This document shows positions 8,059-16,424 of a DNA stretch of 64,000 bases, piece by piece (the stretch's first letter is position 1; each line of letters starts with the position of its first letter). Position numbers and translations under genes: made by a program. Source of the stretch: Candidatus Gastranaerophilales bacterium (GTDB lineage: Bacteria > Cyanobacteriota > Vampirovibrionia > Gastranaerophilales > Gastranaerophilaceae). The stretch is from the NCBI GenBank assembly GCA_944326485.1, contig CALVED010000004.1, positions 124,001-188,000 of the forward strand, read 5' to 3'. The notes beneath the pieces are model-generated. The model had not been told where the DNA came from. It saw only the letters and a list, made by a program, of their open reading frames with translations, and searched no databases.

Positions 8059-9923
8059 TAGAATATATCTCCAACTCCGAATGAGAATGCACCTCTTCTG
8101 TTTCCTTCGCCTACGTTTGTAAAAGGAATACCATAATCTATAGATAAAGGTCCAACACCAGGTATAAATAGTTTTACACCAATACCACCCGCTATACCAT
8201 ATTCAGGTCTGTTATATAGTTTGTTTGTAATTGTTCCTCCAAATACTTGACCTGCGTCAATAAACATTGAAAATTTAATATTATCTAAGAATTTTGCTTT
8301 CTCAATTCTATCTAAGAAAAAGAAAGGAGTTGTTAATTCTGCTGAGGCTAACATAAATCCTTCACCGGTACCAACTGTACTCATTCTGTAACCTCTTACT
8401 GTATAAGGACCACCTAAGCTAAATGCCATAACTTCAGGCATATCTCCGTGAATTTTTCCTCCTGCTCTTGCTAAGAGAGAAAATGATGATTTCTTCATAA
8501 CAGGAAAATATCTTTTTATTCCTGCTGTTAAAGTGCCATGTGTATAATCAAAGTCTGTTACATTAACATTTTCGTTAAATCTTAATGTTGCTAATACACC
8601 ATTTCTAGGACTTAAGACATTATCTCTTGTATCATATACAAGACTTGGACCAAGAGTAAAATATGTACCTCCTTGTAATTGCTTAGAACGTTCTGAAATT
8701 GGTATATTATGTTGGTCATATAATTGAGAAATTTTGTTGAAGTCGCCTTCTTTTACTTTTATATATTCACCACCAAATTTGATTGAACCAAGTAAATTTT
8801 TATATTTTTTAAATGGCCTTGATAATACCACTTCTGCACCATATCTTCTTTCTATTGCAAGAGGTACTTGATAACTGCCGAAATCTCTTCCAAAAGCTTT
8901 TACTAATAAACCGTTATCTGTTCCTTTCAACCTTGGTTCAAAAAAGCTTACTTCAGCCTGTAAGTTCGCATGATCTAATGTTGAACTGTCTGACATAATT
9001 ACACCAGTACCTGCCATAAAGTTTATTCCAACTCTTTGTCCATTACCTAAAAAGTTATTTTCAACAAATCCTGCTTGTCCGAATAAACCTGTTGCAGTAT
9101 CGACACCACCACCTAACGAAATTGTTCCGGTTCGTTGTTCTTCAAGCATTATTGTTATATCATAAGAATTTGGATCATCATTACTTCTTTCAATTGCTCT
9201 GTTTACATCTTTAAATGCTTGTGTTGAATATAATCTCATTAAGTCTGCTTTTAAAGTATTTTCGTTATATACACTACCTGGTGTTGATAAAATATTTCTT
9301 TCAATAACAAAATCTTTTGTCTTTTTATTTCCTTCAAATGATATTGAATTTATTTTCCCTTCTGCTATTGCTATATTTACACAACCATCTGGATCATCTT
9401 GAACATCAGATACATTGGCTAAAACATACCCTTTTGAAGCATATAAATCTTCAACCTGACTTACTGCTTCAGATAATGTATTTAAGTTTTGAGGTTGTCC
9501 TTCTAAGTTACTTAGTATATCTAGTATCTCTCCTGTAGATACAACTGTATTACCTGTTATTGCAAATCCTGTTATTGGTATATTCTCTTCAAGATATATT
9601 CTTAACGTTAATGAATCTGGCGATGTTGGTATTGGAATTGCTTTCATTTTTTCTGAAAAATACCCGGTTTTGTATATTGCTTTTAGGTTTTGTTGTACCA
9701 TCTCTTTACTGTATACATCACCAATCTGCATATTCATTACTTTTACAATATCAGAGTCGTTAATTAAGTGATTTCCTTCAAACTCAATTTTTGTAATTTT
9801 TGAATCATCAGAAATCTCTGATATGTTATTTTCTTCAATAGCATAAGAAATATTAAATGCTGAAATAGCAAAAAGACTTAATATTAATATAAATTTGAGT
9901 ATCTGTTTTGTTATTACTTCCAT
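8058..9923 (-). CDS. bamA: Outer-membrane protein assembly factor, BamA/Omp85 family
   Basis: This 621-aa Omp85 protein inserts beta-barrel proteins into the outer membrane. An N-terminal signal sequence (about residues 1-28) is followed by three POTRA-like domains, roughly residues 42-270. Typical POTRA phrases include ITKIEFEGNHLINDSDIVKV and INSISFEGNKKTKDFVIERN. The 16-stranded barrel follows, with the conserved GGPYTVRGYR (the VRGY lock motif of loop 6) and a C-terminal strand ending in F. Three POTRAs rather than five matches cyanobacterial-type Omp85. It is strong evidence for a diderm envelope. A terminator at 10011-10040 isolates it from the upstream gene, so its promoter lies in 9924-10010. 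Confidence 0.93.
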   Translation of the reverse strand: MEVITKQILKFILILSLFAISAFNISYAIEENNISEISDDSKITKIEFEGNHLINDSDIVKVMNMQIGDVYSKEMVQQNLKAIYKTGYFSEKMKAIPIPTSPDSLTLRIYLEENIPITGFAITGNTVVSTGEILDILSNLEGQPQNLNTLSEAVSQVEDLYASKGYVLANVSDVQDDPDGCVNIAIAEGKINSISFEGNKKTKDFVIERNILSTPGSVYNENTLKADLMRLYSTQAFKDVNRAIERSNDDPNSYDITIMLEEQRTGTISLGGGVDTATGLFGQAGFVENNFLGNGQRVGINFMAGTGVIMSDSSTLDHANLQAEVSFFEPRLKGTDNGLLVKAFGRDFGSYQVPLAIERRYGAEVVLSRPFKKYKNLLGSIKFGGEYIKVKEGDFNKISQLYDQHNIPISERSKQLQGGTYFTLGPSLVYDTRDNVLSPRNGVLATLRFNENVNVTDFDYTHGTLTAGIKRYFPVMKKSSFSLLARAGGKIHGDMPEVMAFSLGGPYTVRGYRMSTVGTGEGFMLASAELTTPFFFLDRIEKAKFLDNIKFSMFIDAGQVFGGTITNKLYNRPEYGIAGGIGVKLFIPGVGPLSIDYGIPFTNVGEGNRRGAFSFGVGDIF

Positions 9924-10010
9924 TTATGCTACCAAGATTATCTCTTTAAAATTATATCATATATAAAAAAAATTATTGTTATTAAACTTGATAGGTAAAA
10001 ATTTTTTATA

Positions 10011-10040
10011 AAAAAAGGGGAACAATTTGTTCCCCTTTTT
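10011..10040 (-). terminator. Rho-independent terminator downstream of the coiled-coil gene
   Basis: GGGGAACA (10017-10024) pairs with TGTTCCCC (10028-10035), with a 3-nt loop. An A-run at 10011-10016 reads as the U tract on the minus strand. It lies about 18 nt beyond the stop of the gene at 10058-10501. Confidence 0.85.
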
Positions 10041-10057
10041 TATTATTAAAACTAACC

Positions 10058-10501
10058 TTAGCCAACGCCATTGAATTTCGGTGTAGCTCTGTCGATTGCA
10101 CTTCCTTCGGCTTCTTCTACTGCTTCTAATTGTTGTTGAAGTGTTGTTACCATTGTATCTAGTCTTTTTACTTCCATTTCTATTGCATTTTCTTTGACTG
10201 ATACTTCATATATTTCTCTGTTTATACTATCAATTTCTGCTTCAAATTCTTGTTCTTTTTGTCTTATTTGTGCATTTATCGAATCTCTTGAGTTTGAGTT
10301 TGTTGTACTTGCTAACAGTCCGTATAAGTCAGCTAATTCTCCTGATTGTGCTGAATTCATACTGGTTAGTTGTTGCTGTAAACTCAAAGTTTGTGTTGCT
10401 AATGCATATTGTTCATTTGACCTTTGCGTTTGTTGCAATTGTGCATTATTTAATTGTCCGTCTAATACTATTTTTCTTTGAGCAAATAATGCGTAGCCCA
10501 T
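10058..10501 (-). CDS. Hypothetical coiled-coil protein
   Basis: This 147-aa protein is rich in Gln, Ala, Leu and Glu. It has heptad-like runs over about residues 10-60 and 75-130 (SLQQQLTSMNSA; AQIRQKEQEFEAEID; VTTLQQQLEAVEEAEG). It has no cysteine, signal peptide or membrane segment. The short C-terminal TPKFNGVG resembles the F-x-G tags seen in other unknowns of this window, which is a loose similarity only. It is monocistronic, with a clear terminator. The composition would fit a filament, needle-like or scaffold protein; that is inference. Confidence 0.65.
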   Translation of the reverse strand: MGYALFAQRKIVLDGQLNNAQLQQTQRSNEQYALATQTLSLQQQLTSMNSAQSGELADLYGLLASTTNSNSRDSINAQIRQKEQEFEAEIDSINREIYEVSVKENAIEMEVKRLDTMVTTLQQQLEAVEEAEGSAIDRATPKFNGVG

Positions 10502-10602
10502 CTCTTTATCCTCGATAAGTTCCCCTTACATACATGAAAACTTTTTATCTTCAATTCATGACTTTTTTTGACATTTTTTGTAACATTTCTTAATATGATT
10601 TG

Positions 10603-11457
10603 TTATATGTTTAATGAGAATAAGTAATTATTGTGTTTTATACATTGAGTACAATAATTTGTTTCCATATAGCTTTTTGTAGAATAGTCATTTAAATCAT
10701 TTCCACATTTTCCTCTATTATCTGTAGATAATAATGGGCAGGAAAATATACCGTTTATTGTTATTGTTCTACTATTTGAGCATTCTGTTTTTAGATTGTT
10801 GAAGTTTATTTCATTTTGAAGATCATAGCTTGTTTCTTTTTTAATTAATGGAATTATTTTAAAATTTAAATCACTAGTTTCAAAATTTAGAGACTTACAT
10901 AATTCTTTAAAATTTTCTTTTAGTTCAATTTCATTTATATTTTTGTGATTTACAATTGCTAAAATTGGATTAAATTCATATTTATTTAAACTTTGAATTG
11001 CGTGAATAGCTTTTCTAAATGATCCTCTTCCTCGTAATGAGTCGTTTTCTTTTTCATTATAGTGATCAATACTTATCATAAAAATAATTTCGTGTCCTAA
11101 ATTGTTTTCTTCTTCTACTTTTCTTAAAAATCTTGCTTTTTTATCGTTTATATTCATTGCATTTGTATGTATTACAACAGATGAATATTTTAAACATAAT
11201 CTTAATATTTGATTAAAATCAGGATGAAGCATTGGTTCAGCACCTGTTAAATGTATGTATTTTAGTTGTTTTCGGTCTGCTATAGATAGATTCTGTTTTA
11301 TTTTTTCTATGGGAATATAATCTTTAACTTTTTTATCTTTAAAATTAATGTAACAATAATTGCATCTTAGATTGCAATTTTGCGCTGTCATTTCTATAAA
11401 TATTGATTCAAGTTTTGTCATATTTATAAATGGGGCTTTAATAATTGTATTATTCAT
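10603..11457 (-). CDS. Radical SAM protein with C-terminal cysteine cluster
   Basis: This 284-aa radical SAM enzyme has CNLRCNYC (C28, C32, C35), which binds the SAM-cleaving [4Fe-4S] cluster, and HLTGAEPMLHP as the GGE-like SAM motif. The C-terminal region has five further cysteines (SCPLL, GKCGN, YCTQC), suggesting a SPASM/twitch-type auxiliary cluster. Such enzymes often modify peptides or proteins. The frame is open from a TTG at 11481, but AGAGGA lies 6 nt before the ATG at 11457, so I use that start. A 57-aa gene is transcribed divergently 172 nt away. Substrate unknown. Confidence 0.8.
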   Translation of the reverse strand: MNNTIIKAPFINMTKLESIFIEMTAQNCNLRCNYCYINFKDKKVKDYIPIEKIKQNLSIADRKQLKYIHLTGAEPMLHPDFNQILRLCLKYSSVVIHTNAMNINDKKARFLRKVEEENNLGHEIIFMISIDHYNEKENDSLRGRGSFRKAIHAIQSLNKYEFNPILAIVNHKNINEIELKENFKELCKSLNFETSDLNFKIIPLIKKETSYDLQNEINFNNLKTECSNSRTITINGIFSCPLLSTDNRGKCGNDLNDYSTKSYMETNYCTQCIKHNNYLFSLNI

Positions 11458-11628
11458 TTTTTTTCCTCTTCTTTGCTTCAATGAATAATTTTTATCATCT
11501 ATATTTTTTAAGTTGAATTAGACAACTGTATATAATCTTAATGAACATATGTACATTAATTAGTTGATATTTTTAAAGTTCTAAATAATAGTTCCGAAAC
11601 TTATTTTGTTAAGAAAGAGAGGATGTTT

Positions 11629-11802
11629 ATGGCACAGATTATTGAAAATTTTAAAGGAAGAAGAACTATTAGGTTAAATACAGATGATATTATAAATATC
11701 GTTAGAGAATATCAAAATATATCTTTAGGTGCTGGTAATTATAATGAAATACGTGAAAGATTAAATAAATTTGAATTATATCTTCCCGAAGATTTAATTT
11801 AG
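11629..11802 (+). CDS. Small hypothetical protein (57 aa)
   Basis: A 57-aa frame starting MAQIIENFKGRRTIRLNTDD and ending LYLPEDLI is preceded by GAGAGG at 11617-11622, 6 nt before the ATG. An upstream in-frame ATG at 11623 would directly abut that site, so 11629 is preferred. The product is charged and predicted helical, with no cysteine, signal peptide or hydrophobic segment. It is divergent from the radical SAM gene. It could be a small regulatory or binding protein; a role as radical SAM substrate is speculative. Good ribosome-binding site and a protein-like composition support it as real. Confidence 0.6.
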   Translation: MAQIIENFKGRRTIRLNTDDIINIVREYQNISLGAGNYNEIRERLNKFELYLPEDLI

Positions 11803-11924
11803 AATAGTTATTTTTTTAATTTGTTATGATTTTTTCTAGCAAAATTTATTTTAATAATATGCCTATATAGAGAATTTAGTTTATACTTGCTTAGTGTATT
11901 GTGTTTATCAAAAGGAGAATTTTT

Positions 11925-12317
11925 ATGAAAAACATAATTACTATTGCACTTATATTAATACTTCCAATTTTAGTATATTCAATATTGTCTAAAGGAACTT
12001 CTGATATTAGTGCTGTTGCAAAAAATAAAGATTTACCTACATTGATGATTTTCTCTTCATCTATGTGTATTGACTGTCAAAAAATGAAAAGCGTATTGAA
12101 TGATGTTCAAGGTGATTATAAAGATAAAATTAATTTTATTTCTATAAATGCAACTGAAAAGGATAAAAAAGTTAAAGAGTTAGTGAAAAAATATAATGTA
12201 GTTCTCGTTCCAACTATTGTTTTCCTTGACTTGAATGAAAATGAAGTAAATCGAATTGAAGGATATATTCCTAAAGAGGAATTTGTTTCAGAAATAGAGG
12301 AAGTTATAAATGGATAA
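11925..12317 (+). CDS. Membrane-anchored thioredoxin-like protein
   Basis: This 130-aa protein has an N-terminal hydrophobic anchor or signal (residues 5-21) and a thioredoxin fold with the redox motif CIDC at residues 48-51. The cis-Pro-like segment VPTIVFLD lies about 43 residues later. A GTG at 11901 extends the frame, but AAAGGAGAA at 11911-11919 points to the ATG at 11925. It overlaps the ccdA-like gene by 8 nt. This pairing means electrons probably pass from the cytoplasm through the CcdA protein to this thioredoxin in the periplasm, for disulfide reduction. Confidence 0.88.
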   Translation: MKNIITIALILILPILVYSILSKGTSDISAVAKNKDLPTLMIFSSSMCIDCQKMKSVLNDVQGDYKDKINFISINATEKDKKVKELVKKYNVVLVPTIVFLDLNENEVNRIEGYIPKEEFVSEIEEVING

Positions 12318-13023
12318 TATAATACAAATAATTTCATCATATTCTGAAACGAATAGCTTTTTTGTTCCTTTATTGTTTATAGGTTCATTTCTAGCCGGTA
12401 TATTAGCTTCATTATCTCCCTGCAGTTTAGGAATTCTTCCTTTAATAATTGGTTATGTTGGAGGATATTCTAAAGGAAGTAATAAAAAATTGTTTATTCA
12501 GATGATATCTTTTTCTGTAGGATTATCATTAGTTTTAAGCATCATTGGAGTTTTATGTGCGATTTCCGGTCGTGCTTTTATTTCAATAGCATCGCCAATC
12601 GTGATACTATTATTTGCATCTGTAATTATAATTTTAGGGCTAAATCTTATAGGAATACTTGATATCCATTTCCCGGCAATTATAAAAAAGATGCCTCAAA
12701 ATAAAAATGGTGGATTATTTATTTTTCCGTTTTTAGTAGGTATGTTTTTTGCTTTGGCTGCAAGTCCTTGTTCTTCTCCAATCCTTGCAAGCATTATGGC
12801 AGTTGCAACAATTTCAAACAGTATATTTTTTTCTATTATGCTTCTATTTTCTTTTGCTTTAGGACAGTGTGTTATTATAATAGTTTTTGCAATGTTTACA
12901 TCAGTTTTAAAGCATTCAGCAACTTTTGCTAAATTTTCAGAAATATTGATAAAATTTAGCGGTATATTATTGATTCTAGCCGGACTTTATATATTCTATG
13001 TTATTTTTTCTAATATTATGTGA
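12310..13023 (+). CDS. ccdA: CcdA/DsbD-type thiol transmembrane transporter
   Basis: This 237-aa integral membrane protein of the CcdA/DsbD-beta family moves reducing equivalents across the inner membrane. Six hydrophobic segments are visible. The two family cysteines lie in matching SPC motifs: SPCSLGILPL (C38) and SPCSSPILAS (C154). It overlaps the thioredoxin-like gene by 8 nt, so the two form a small operon. The partner could serve cytochrome c maturation or a general periplasmic reductase; no c-type cytochrome genes are visible here. The stop codon lies inside an inverted repeat. Confidence 0.9.
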   Translation: MDNIIQIISSYSETNSFFVPLLFIGSFLAGILASLSPCSLGILPLIIGYVGGYSKGSNKKLFIQMISFSVGLSLVLSIIGVLCAISGRAFISIASPIVILLFASVIIILGLNLIGILDIHFPAIIKKMPQNKNGGLFIFPFLVGMFFALAASPCSSPILASIMAVATISNSIFFSIMLLFSFALGQCVIIIVFAMFTSVLKHSATFAKFSEILIKFSGILLILAGLYIFYVIFSNIM

Positions 13024-13041
13024 TATTTTCACATAATATTA
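13011..13041. repeat. 13-bp perfect inverted repeat spanning two convergent stop codons
   Basis: TAATATTATGTGA (13011-13023) and its reverse complement (13029-13041) flank a 5-nt loop. The TGA stop of the ccdA-like gene and the TAA stop of the minus-strand gene at 13039 both lie in the arms. There is no T-run after the stem on either strand, so it is not a classic intrinsic terminator. It may still protect or terminate both transcripts. Confidence 0.6.
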
Positions 13042-13452
13042 GGCAGTAATGTATAAATTTTTAGATAATAAATCTTTAGTTCGGTTTTTACCCATAATTG
13101 CAAAATGATTTTTACCTAAAGCATCTCTTGTTCTTACTGCATACAATTTATCCGAGAGTATAGAATGAATTTCAGTTTCTTTAATGCCATCTTTAATTGT
13201 GGCACCTTTAAACTTACTCGTAGAATCTTTTGCATCTATTTTTAATAAATTAGATAAAATATCTGCTTTTGCTGCATCTGGTGATATTGTATCAAGTTGA
13301 TTAATTTTTAGGATTGGAGAACTTATAAAATTTCGGTTATACTCGCCTTCTTGGTTTATCTTATGAATTATACAAGTATAATTTTTACCACGTAATGGTT
13401 TTTTGCCTTTTATTACATCTTGAAATAAAAAGCCAACTGCAGAGACCTTCAT
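13039..13452 (-). CDS. Hypothetical lineage-type protein (MKVSA...FKG)
   Basis: This 137-aa protein has no family I recognise. It begins MKVSAVGFLF, similar to the MKISAI start of the protein at 21415-22308. It contains SKFKGATIKDG about 80 residues in, echoing the FKG motif of that group. It has no clear membrane segment. A GAGGTG lies 5 nt before the ATG. It is convergent with the ccdA-like gene, with a shared hairpin between them, and stands alone. Function unknown. Confidence 0.65.
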   Translation of the reverse strand: MKVSAVGFLFQDVIKGKKPLRGKNYTCIIHKINQEGEYNRNFISSPILKINQLDTISPDAAKADILSNLLKIDAKDSTSKFKGATIKDGIKETEIHSILSDKLYAVRTRDALGKNHFAIMGKNRTKDLLSKNLYITA

Positions 13453-13767
13453 AACACCTCGCTTTCCATATTATTATTTTATACTTTTTTTGAGTGTTTG
13501 TCTAGATAAAAATCTAAAAATTGACTAAATTTAATATATAAAAATTAAAAAACGCACAAAAACATTTCTATTTTTCTAAAAATACATATTAAAAAAATGG
13601 TTTTTGCTATAAAAAAGTTGATTTCTTCATTTTTTTGCAAAAATTGGGTTAAATTTACTCCAGTTTTATAACTTTTTAGGAAATTTTGATATTTGATTTT
13701 ATTTGTTAGTCTACAATTACATAAAAAAATTTTTGATTTATAATTAAATAAAAGCCGGAGTTAAAGT
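13453..13767. other. 315-bp intergenic region with no recognisable gene
   Basis: Very A+T-rich spacer between two divergent genes. I found no open frame with a ribosome-binding site, no tRNA-like fold and no member of the dispersed repeat family. The promoters of both flanking genes must be here, but no pair of -35 and -10 boxes stands out enough to call. Confidence 0.6.
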
Positions 13768-15060
13768 TTGAAGAAGATTATTATTGTACTAGTTTTTTTT
13801 ATATTTACCCCAGTATGTTTTGCTATGGTAGATACTACTAAAGTTTCAATAAATGAAGCTGTTTCTATTGCTGAAAAAAATAATCTTGATATTCAATCAT
13901 CAAGATTGAATATTAATATAGCAGAAAATAATATAAAAACGGCAGATAGACTTCAGAATCCGGGAGTTGGAGTTTTTTATAATTTTGGTCAGGCAGGAAA
14001 AGGTAATCCGCAACAAGTGGGCGTATCTCAAACAGTTGAGATAGGGAAAAGAGGCGTTAGAAAAAGTTTAGCAAAATCAGATCATAATCTTTCAATTAGA
14101 AATGTTGAATATCTTGAGTTTGATTTAAGGATGGATGTTCGAGAGGCTTATACAAATCTTTTGGCTAAAAAGTCTGTTCGTACTACTATGAGAGAACAAG
14201 AAGAGTTATTAACAAAGTTGCTTGAACAGGCTAAATATAAACATGAAGGCGGCAAAGTAGATAAAATAGATGTTCTTCAAGCTCAATTATTATTAAATCA
14301 AATTATTACAGAAGTAAATTCTGCAGAGTATGAAGTTAAAACAGCCTTATATGATTTTAATAGAGTTATTAATTCTCCTGATGGTTTTTATGATACAGTA
14401 GAAGATAGTTTTACTAAAGAATATAAACCTCTATTAATTCCTAAACCTGATGCCAAAATGCCTGATTTTGAATCTATTTCGAATGAGGCTATAAATAACA
14501 GATATGATATAAAAATTGCACTTCAAGAAATAGAAGTTGCTGAAAAAAATCTTTTAGTTGTTTTAAGGCAAAAGGTTCCTGATTTTGAGGTTTCTGCAGG
14601 CTATAGTTATCAAAATCCGGGTCAGTCAGGAGAACCTATATTTAAAAATGGTGCTTATTTAGGGGTTAGTTTAGTTAATATTCCTCTTTTATATAATTAT
14701 TCACCTGAAATTAAAAATGCTAAAATTAAATTAGAGCAAGCTCATCTAAACTATGCATCTGTTGAAAATAAAGCTATGAATGATTTAAGAAAAGCTTATG
14801 AAAAATTTTTAACAGCTCAATTAAATCTTAGAACTTATAATGAACAATTGCTTTCTAATTCAAAAGAATTGATTACAGAATCAAGAAAAAGTTATAAAGA
14901 AGGCGATACTGATTTAACTACACTTGTTACAATGGAAGAATCTTATAGAATGATTACAGTAGCTCATACTTATGCTCTAGCAGATTATTACAATGCTTGG
15001 AATGCTTTTATTCGTGAAGTTAATAATGAACAATTTACTGTTGAGGCTGAAACAATTTAA
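13768..15060 (+). CDS. TolC-family outer-membrane efflux protein
   Basis: This 430-aa protein has a signal peptide (MKKIIIVLVFF...VCFA) and two halves of the outer-membrane efflux protein domain. Examples are SINEAVSIAEKNNLDIQSSR near the N-terminus and FESISNEAINNRYDIKIAL in the second half. Long amphipathic helices form the periplasmic tunnel. The start is TTG at 13768, with CCGGAG ending 7 nt upstream; no ATG competes before the signal peptide. No periplasmic adaptor or inner-membrane pump gene is adjacent, so the partner must lie elsewhere. Related CusC/CzcC-type channels are in the same family. Confidence 0.9.
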   Translation: MKKIIIVLVFFIFTPVCFAMVDTTKVSINEAVSIAEKNNLDIQSSRLNINIAENNIKTADRLQNPGVGVFYNFGQAGKGNPQQVGVSQTVEIGKRGVRKSLAKSDHNLSIRNVEYLEFDLRMDVREAYTNLLAKKSVRTTMREQEELLTKLLEQAKYKHEGGKVDKIDVLQAQLLLNQIITEVNSAEYEVKTALYDFNRVINSPDGFYDTVEDSFTKEYKPLLIPKPDAKMPDFESISNEAINNRYDIKIALQEIEVAEKNLLVVLRQKVPDFEVSAGYSYQNPGQSGEPIFKNGAYLGVSLVNIPLLYNYSPEIKNAKIKLEQAHLNYASVENKAMNDLRKAYEKFLTAQLNLRTYNEQLLSNSKELITESRKSYKEGDTDLTTLVTMEESYRMITVAHTYALADYYNAWNAFIREVNNEQFTVEAETI

Positions 15061-15084
15061 TTTGTTTTTGCACTCCGTTATATT

Positions 15085-15203
15085 TTGATCTAGTATCATA
15101 ATTTTTACCGAGTCATCCTTGCTAATGAAGTACTCGCATTTTGAAAATTCCTCTCAAAAAAATACGATAAGCTAAATGTGTTGGTAAATTTTTTCTCGGA
15201 CAA
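15085..15203 (-). repeat. Dispersed intergenic repeat, copy 1 (rearranged)
   Basis: On the minus strand this begins TTGTCCGAGAAAAA and ends ATGATACTAGATC, the two termini shared by all copies. Near the 3' end, GCGAGTACTTCATTAGC and GGATGACTCG match the corresponding part of copies 2 and 5. In the middle (about 15151-15174, plus strand) is a second 5'-end-like segment, CTCAAAAAAATACGATAAGC, in the opposite orientation, so this copy is rearranged. It lies between the convergent ends of the tolC-family gene and alr. Confidence 0.8.
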
Positions 15204-15220
15204 TTTTTGGACAATAAAAA

Positions 15221-16357
15221 TTATCTTGTATATACCCTCGATAGACGAGCTTTTAACCTGCATATAAGTTCGTAGTTAATTGTGCCTAATTTTTCTGCCC
15301 ATTCATTAATAGAAATGTTTTCATTTCCATCTGAACCAATAAGAGTTATAATATCACCTTCATTTGCTTCTATTCCAGTAATATCAAACATCATTTGATC
15401 CATTGTTATGTTCCCTATTTGTGGAACTTTTTGTCCATTAATTATGCCATATATTTTATTTGACAGGCGTCTGTCTACACCGTCGGCATAACCTATTGGA
15501 ATTGTTGCTATTTTTGTTTCTTTATCAGTTGTGTATGTATGAGAGTAGCTTACTCCGGAATTTTTATGTGCAATATGTATATTTATAATTCTTCCTTTTA
15601 GACTCATTGCCGGAGTAAGGTTTGGTATTGTTTTAGCAAAATCAGGTAAATCAGGAATTAATCCATATAAAGCAAGACCTAATCTTACCATATTATAATT
15701 TTCTTCTTTATATCCGGCTATTGTTGCTGCCGTATTAAAACAATGAAGTAATAATCCATTTGTATTTACTTTGCTTATAATATCATTCCAAATTTTTAAT
15801 TGTTCTTTTGTTTTAGATTCTATTTCTGCACAAGCGAAATGTGTGAATATGCCTTGTAGTTCTATTGATTTATTATTTTGTACTCTTTTTATAAAATCAA
15901 CGGCATCTTCTTTTTCAACACCTATTCTATTCATTCCTGTATCAAGCTTTATATGTGCTTTTGTTTTTATACCTGTTTTATTAAATGTAAGTTCTGCTGC
16001 TTCAATATGATTTTCTAAAAACATTGATAATGAAATATTATTTTTTGCTGCATAATCAAAAGCCCAAACGGGAGCTGCCCCCAGAACTAAAATAGGGCAA
16101 GTGAATTTATTATTTCTTAATTCCATACCTTCATCAATAGAAGCTACTCCTAAATAATCAACACCTGAAGCTAATAGTGTAGGTGCTATCATTGTACTTC
16201 CATGTCCATATGCATCTGCTTTTACTACTGCAAGTATTTTTGTATTTGGTCTTACAAATGACTTTAATTCAAGTATATTATGTTCTATTGCATCAAGGTT
16301 TATCTCAACCCAAGCATCTCTTTTTGTATTTATATTTGATAATCTCTGAAATTTCAT
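15221..16357 (-). CDS. alr: Alanine racemase
   Basis: Alr interconverts L- and D-alanine with PLP and supplies D-Ala for peptidoglycan. The 378-aa protein has the PLP-binding lysine K46 in VVKADAYGHG and the second catalytic base Y271 in SGVSYSHTY at the expected spacing. A conserved GMNRIGV segment and the C-terminal beta domain are present. Length is normal. It appears monocistronic. The dispersed repeat copy 1 lies just beyond its stop. Confidence 0.97.
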   Translation of the reverse strand: MKFQRLSNINTKRDAWVEINLDAIEHNILELKSFVRPNTKILAVVKADAYGHGSTMIAPTLLASGVDYLGVASIDEGMELRNNKFTCPILVLGAAPVWAFDYAAKNNISLSMFLENHIEAAELTFNKTGIKTKAHIKLDTGMNRIGVEKEDAVDFIKRVQNNKSIELQGIFTHFACAEIESKTKEQLKIWNDIISKVNTNGLLLHCFNTAATIAGYKEENYNMVRLGLALYGLIPDLPDFAKTIPNLTPAMSLKGRIINIHIAHKNSGVSYSHTYTTDKETKIATIPIGYADGVDRRLSNKIYGIINGQKVPQIGNITMDQMMFDITGIEANEGDIITLIGSDGNENISINEWAEKLGTINYELICRLKARLSRVYTR

Positions 16358-16424
16358 ATTTACATTTTAGTTTAAAAATGATAAACATGTTACACTTTAT
16401 CATAAAAGAAAATAAAAAATTATT

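Noticed and set aside
11629-11802. The 57-aa protein as a confident RiPP precursor
   Set aside because: No Cys/Ser/Thr-rich core, no repeat, no GG-type cleavage site and divergent orientation. Kept only as a weak possibility.
13453-13767. A hidden small gene or RNA in the 315-bp spacer
   Set aside because: No start with a ribosome-binding site and no stable long stem beyond what A+T-rich sequence gives by chance.
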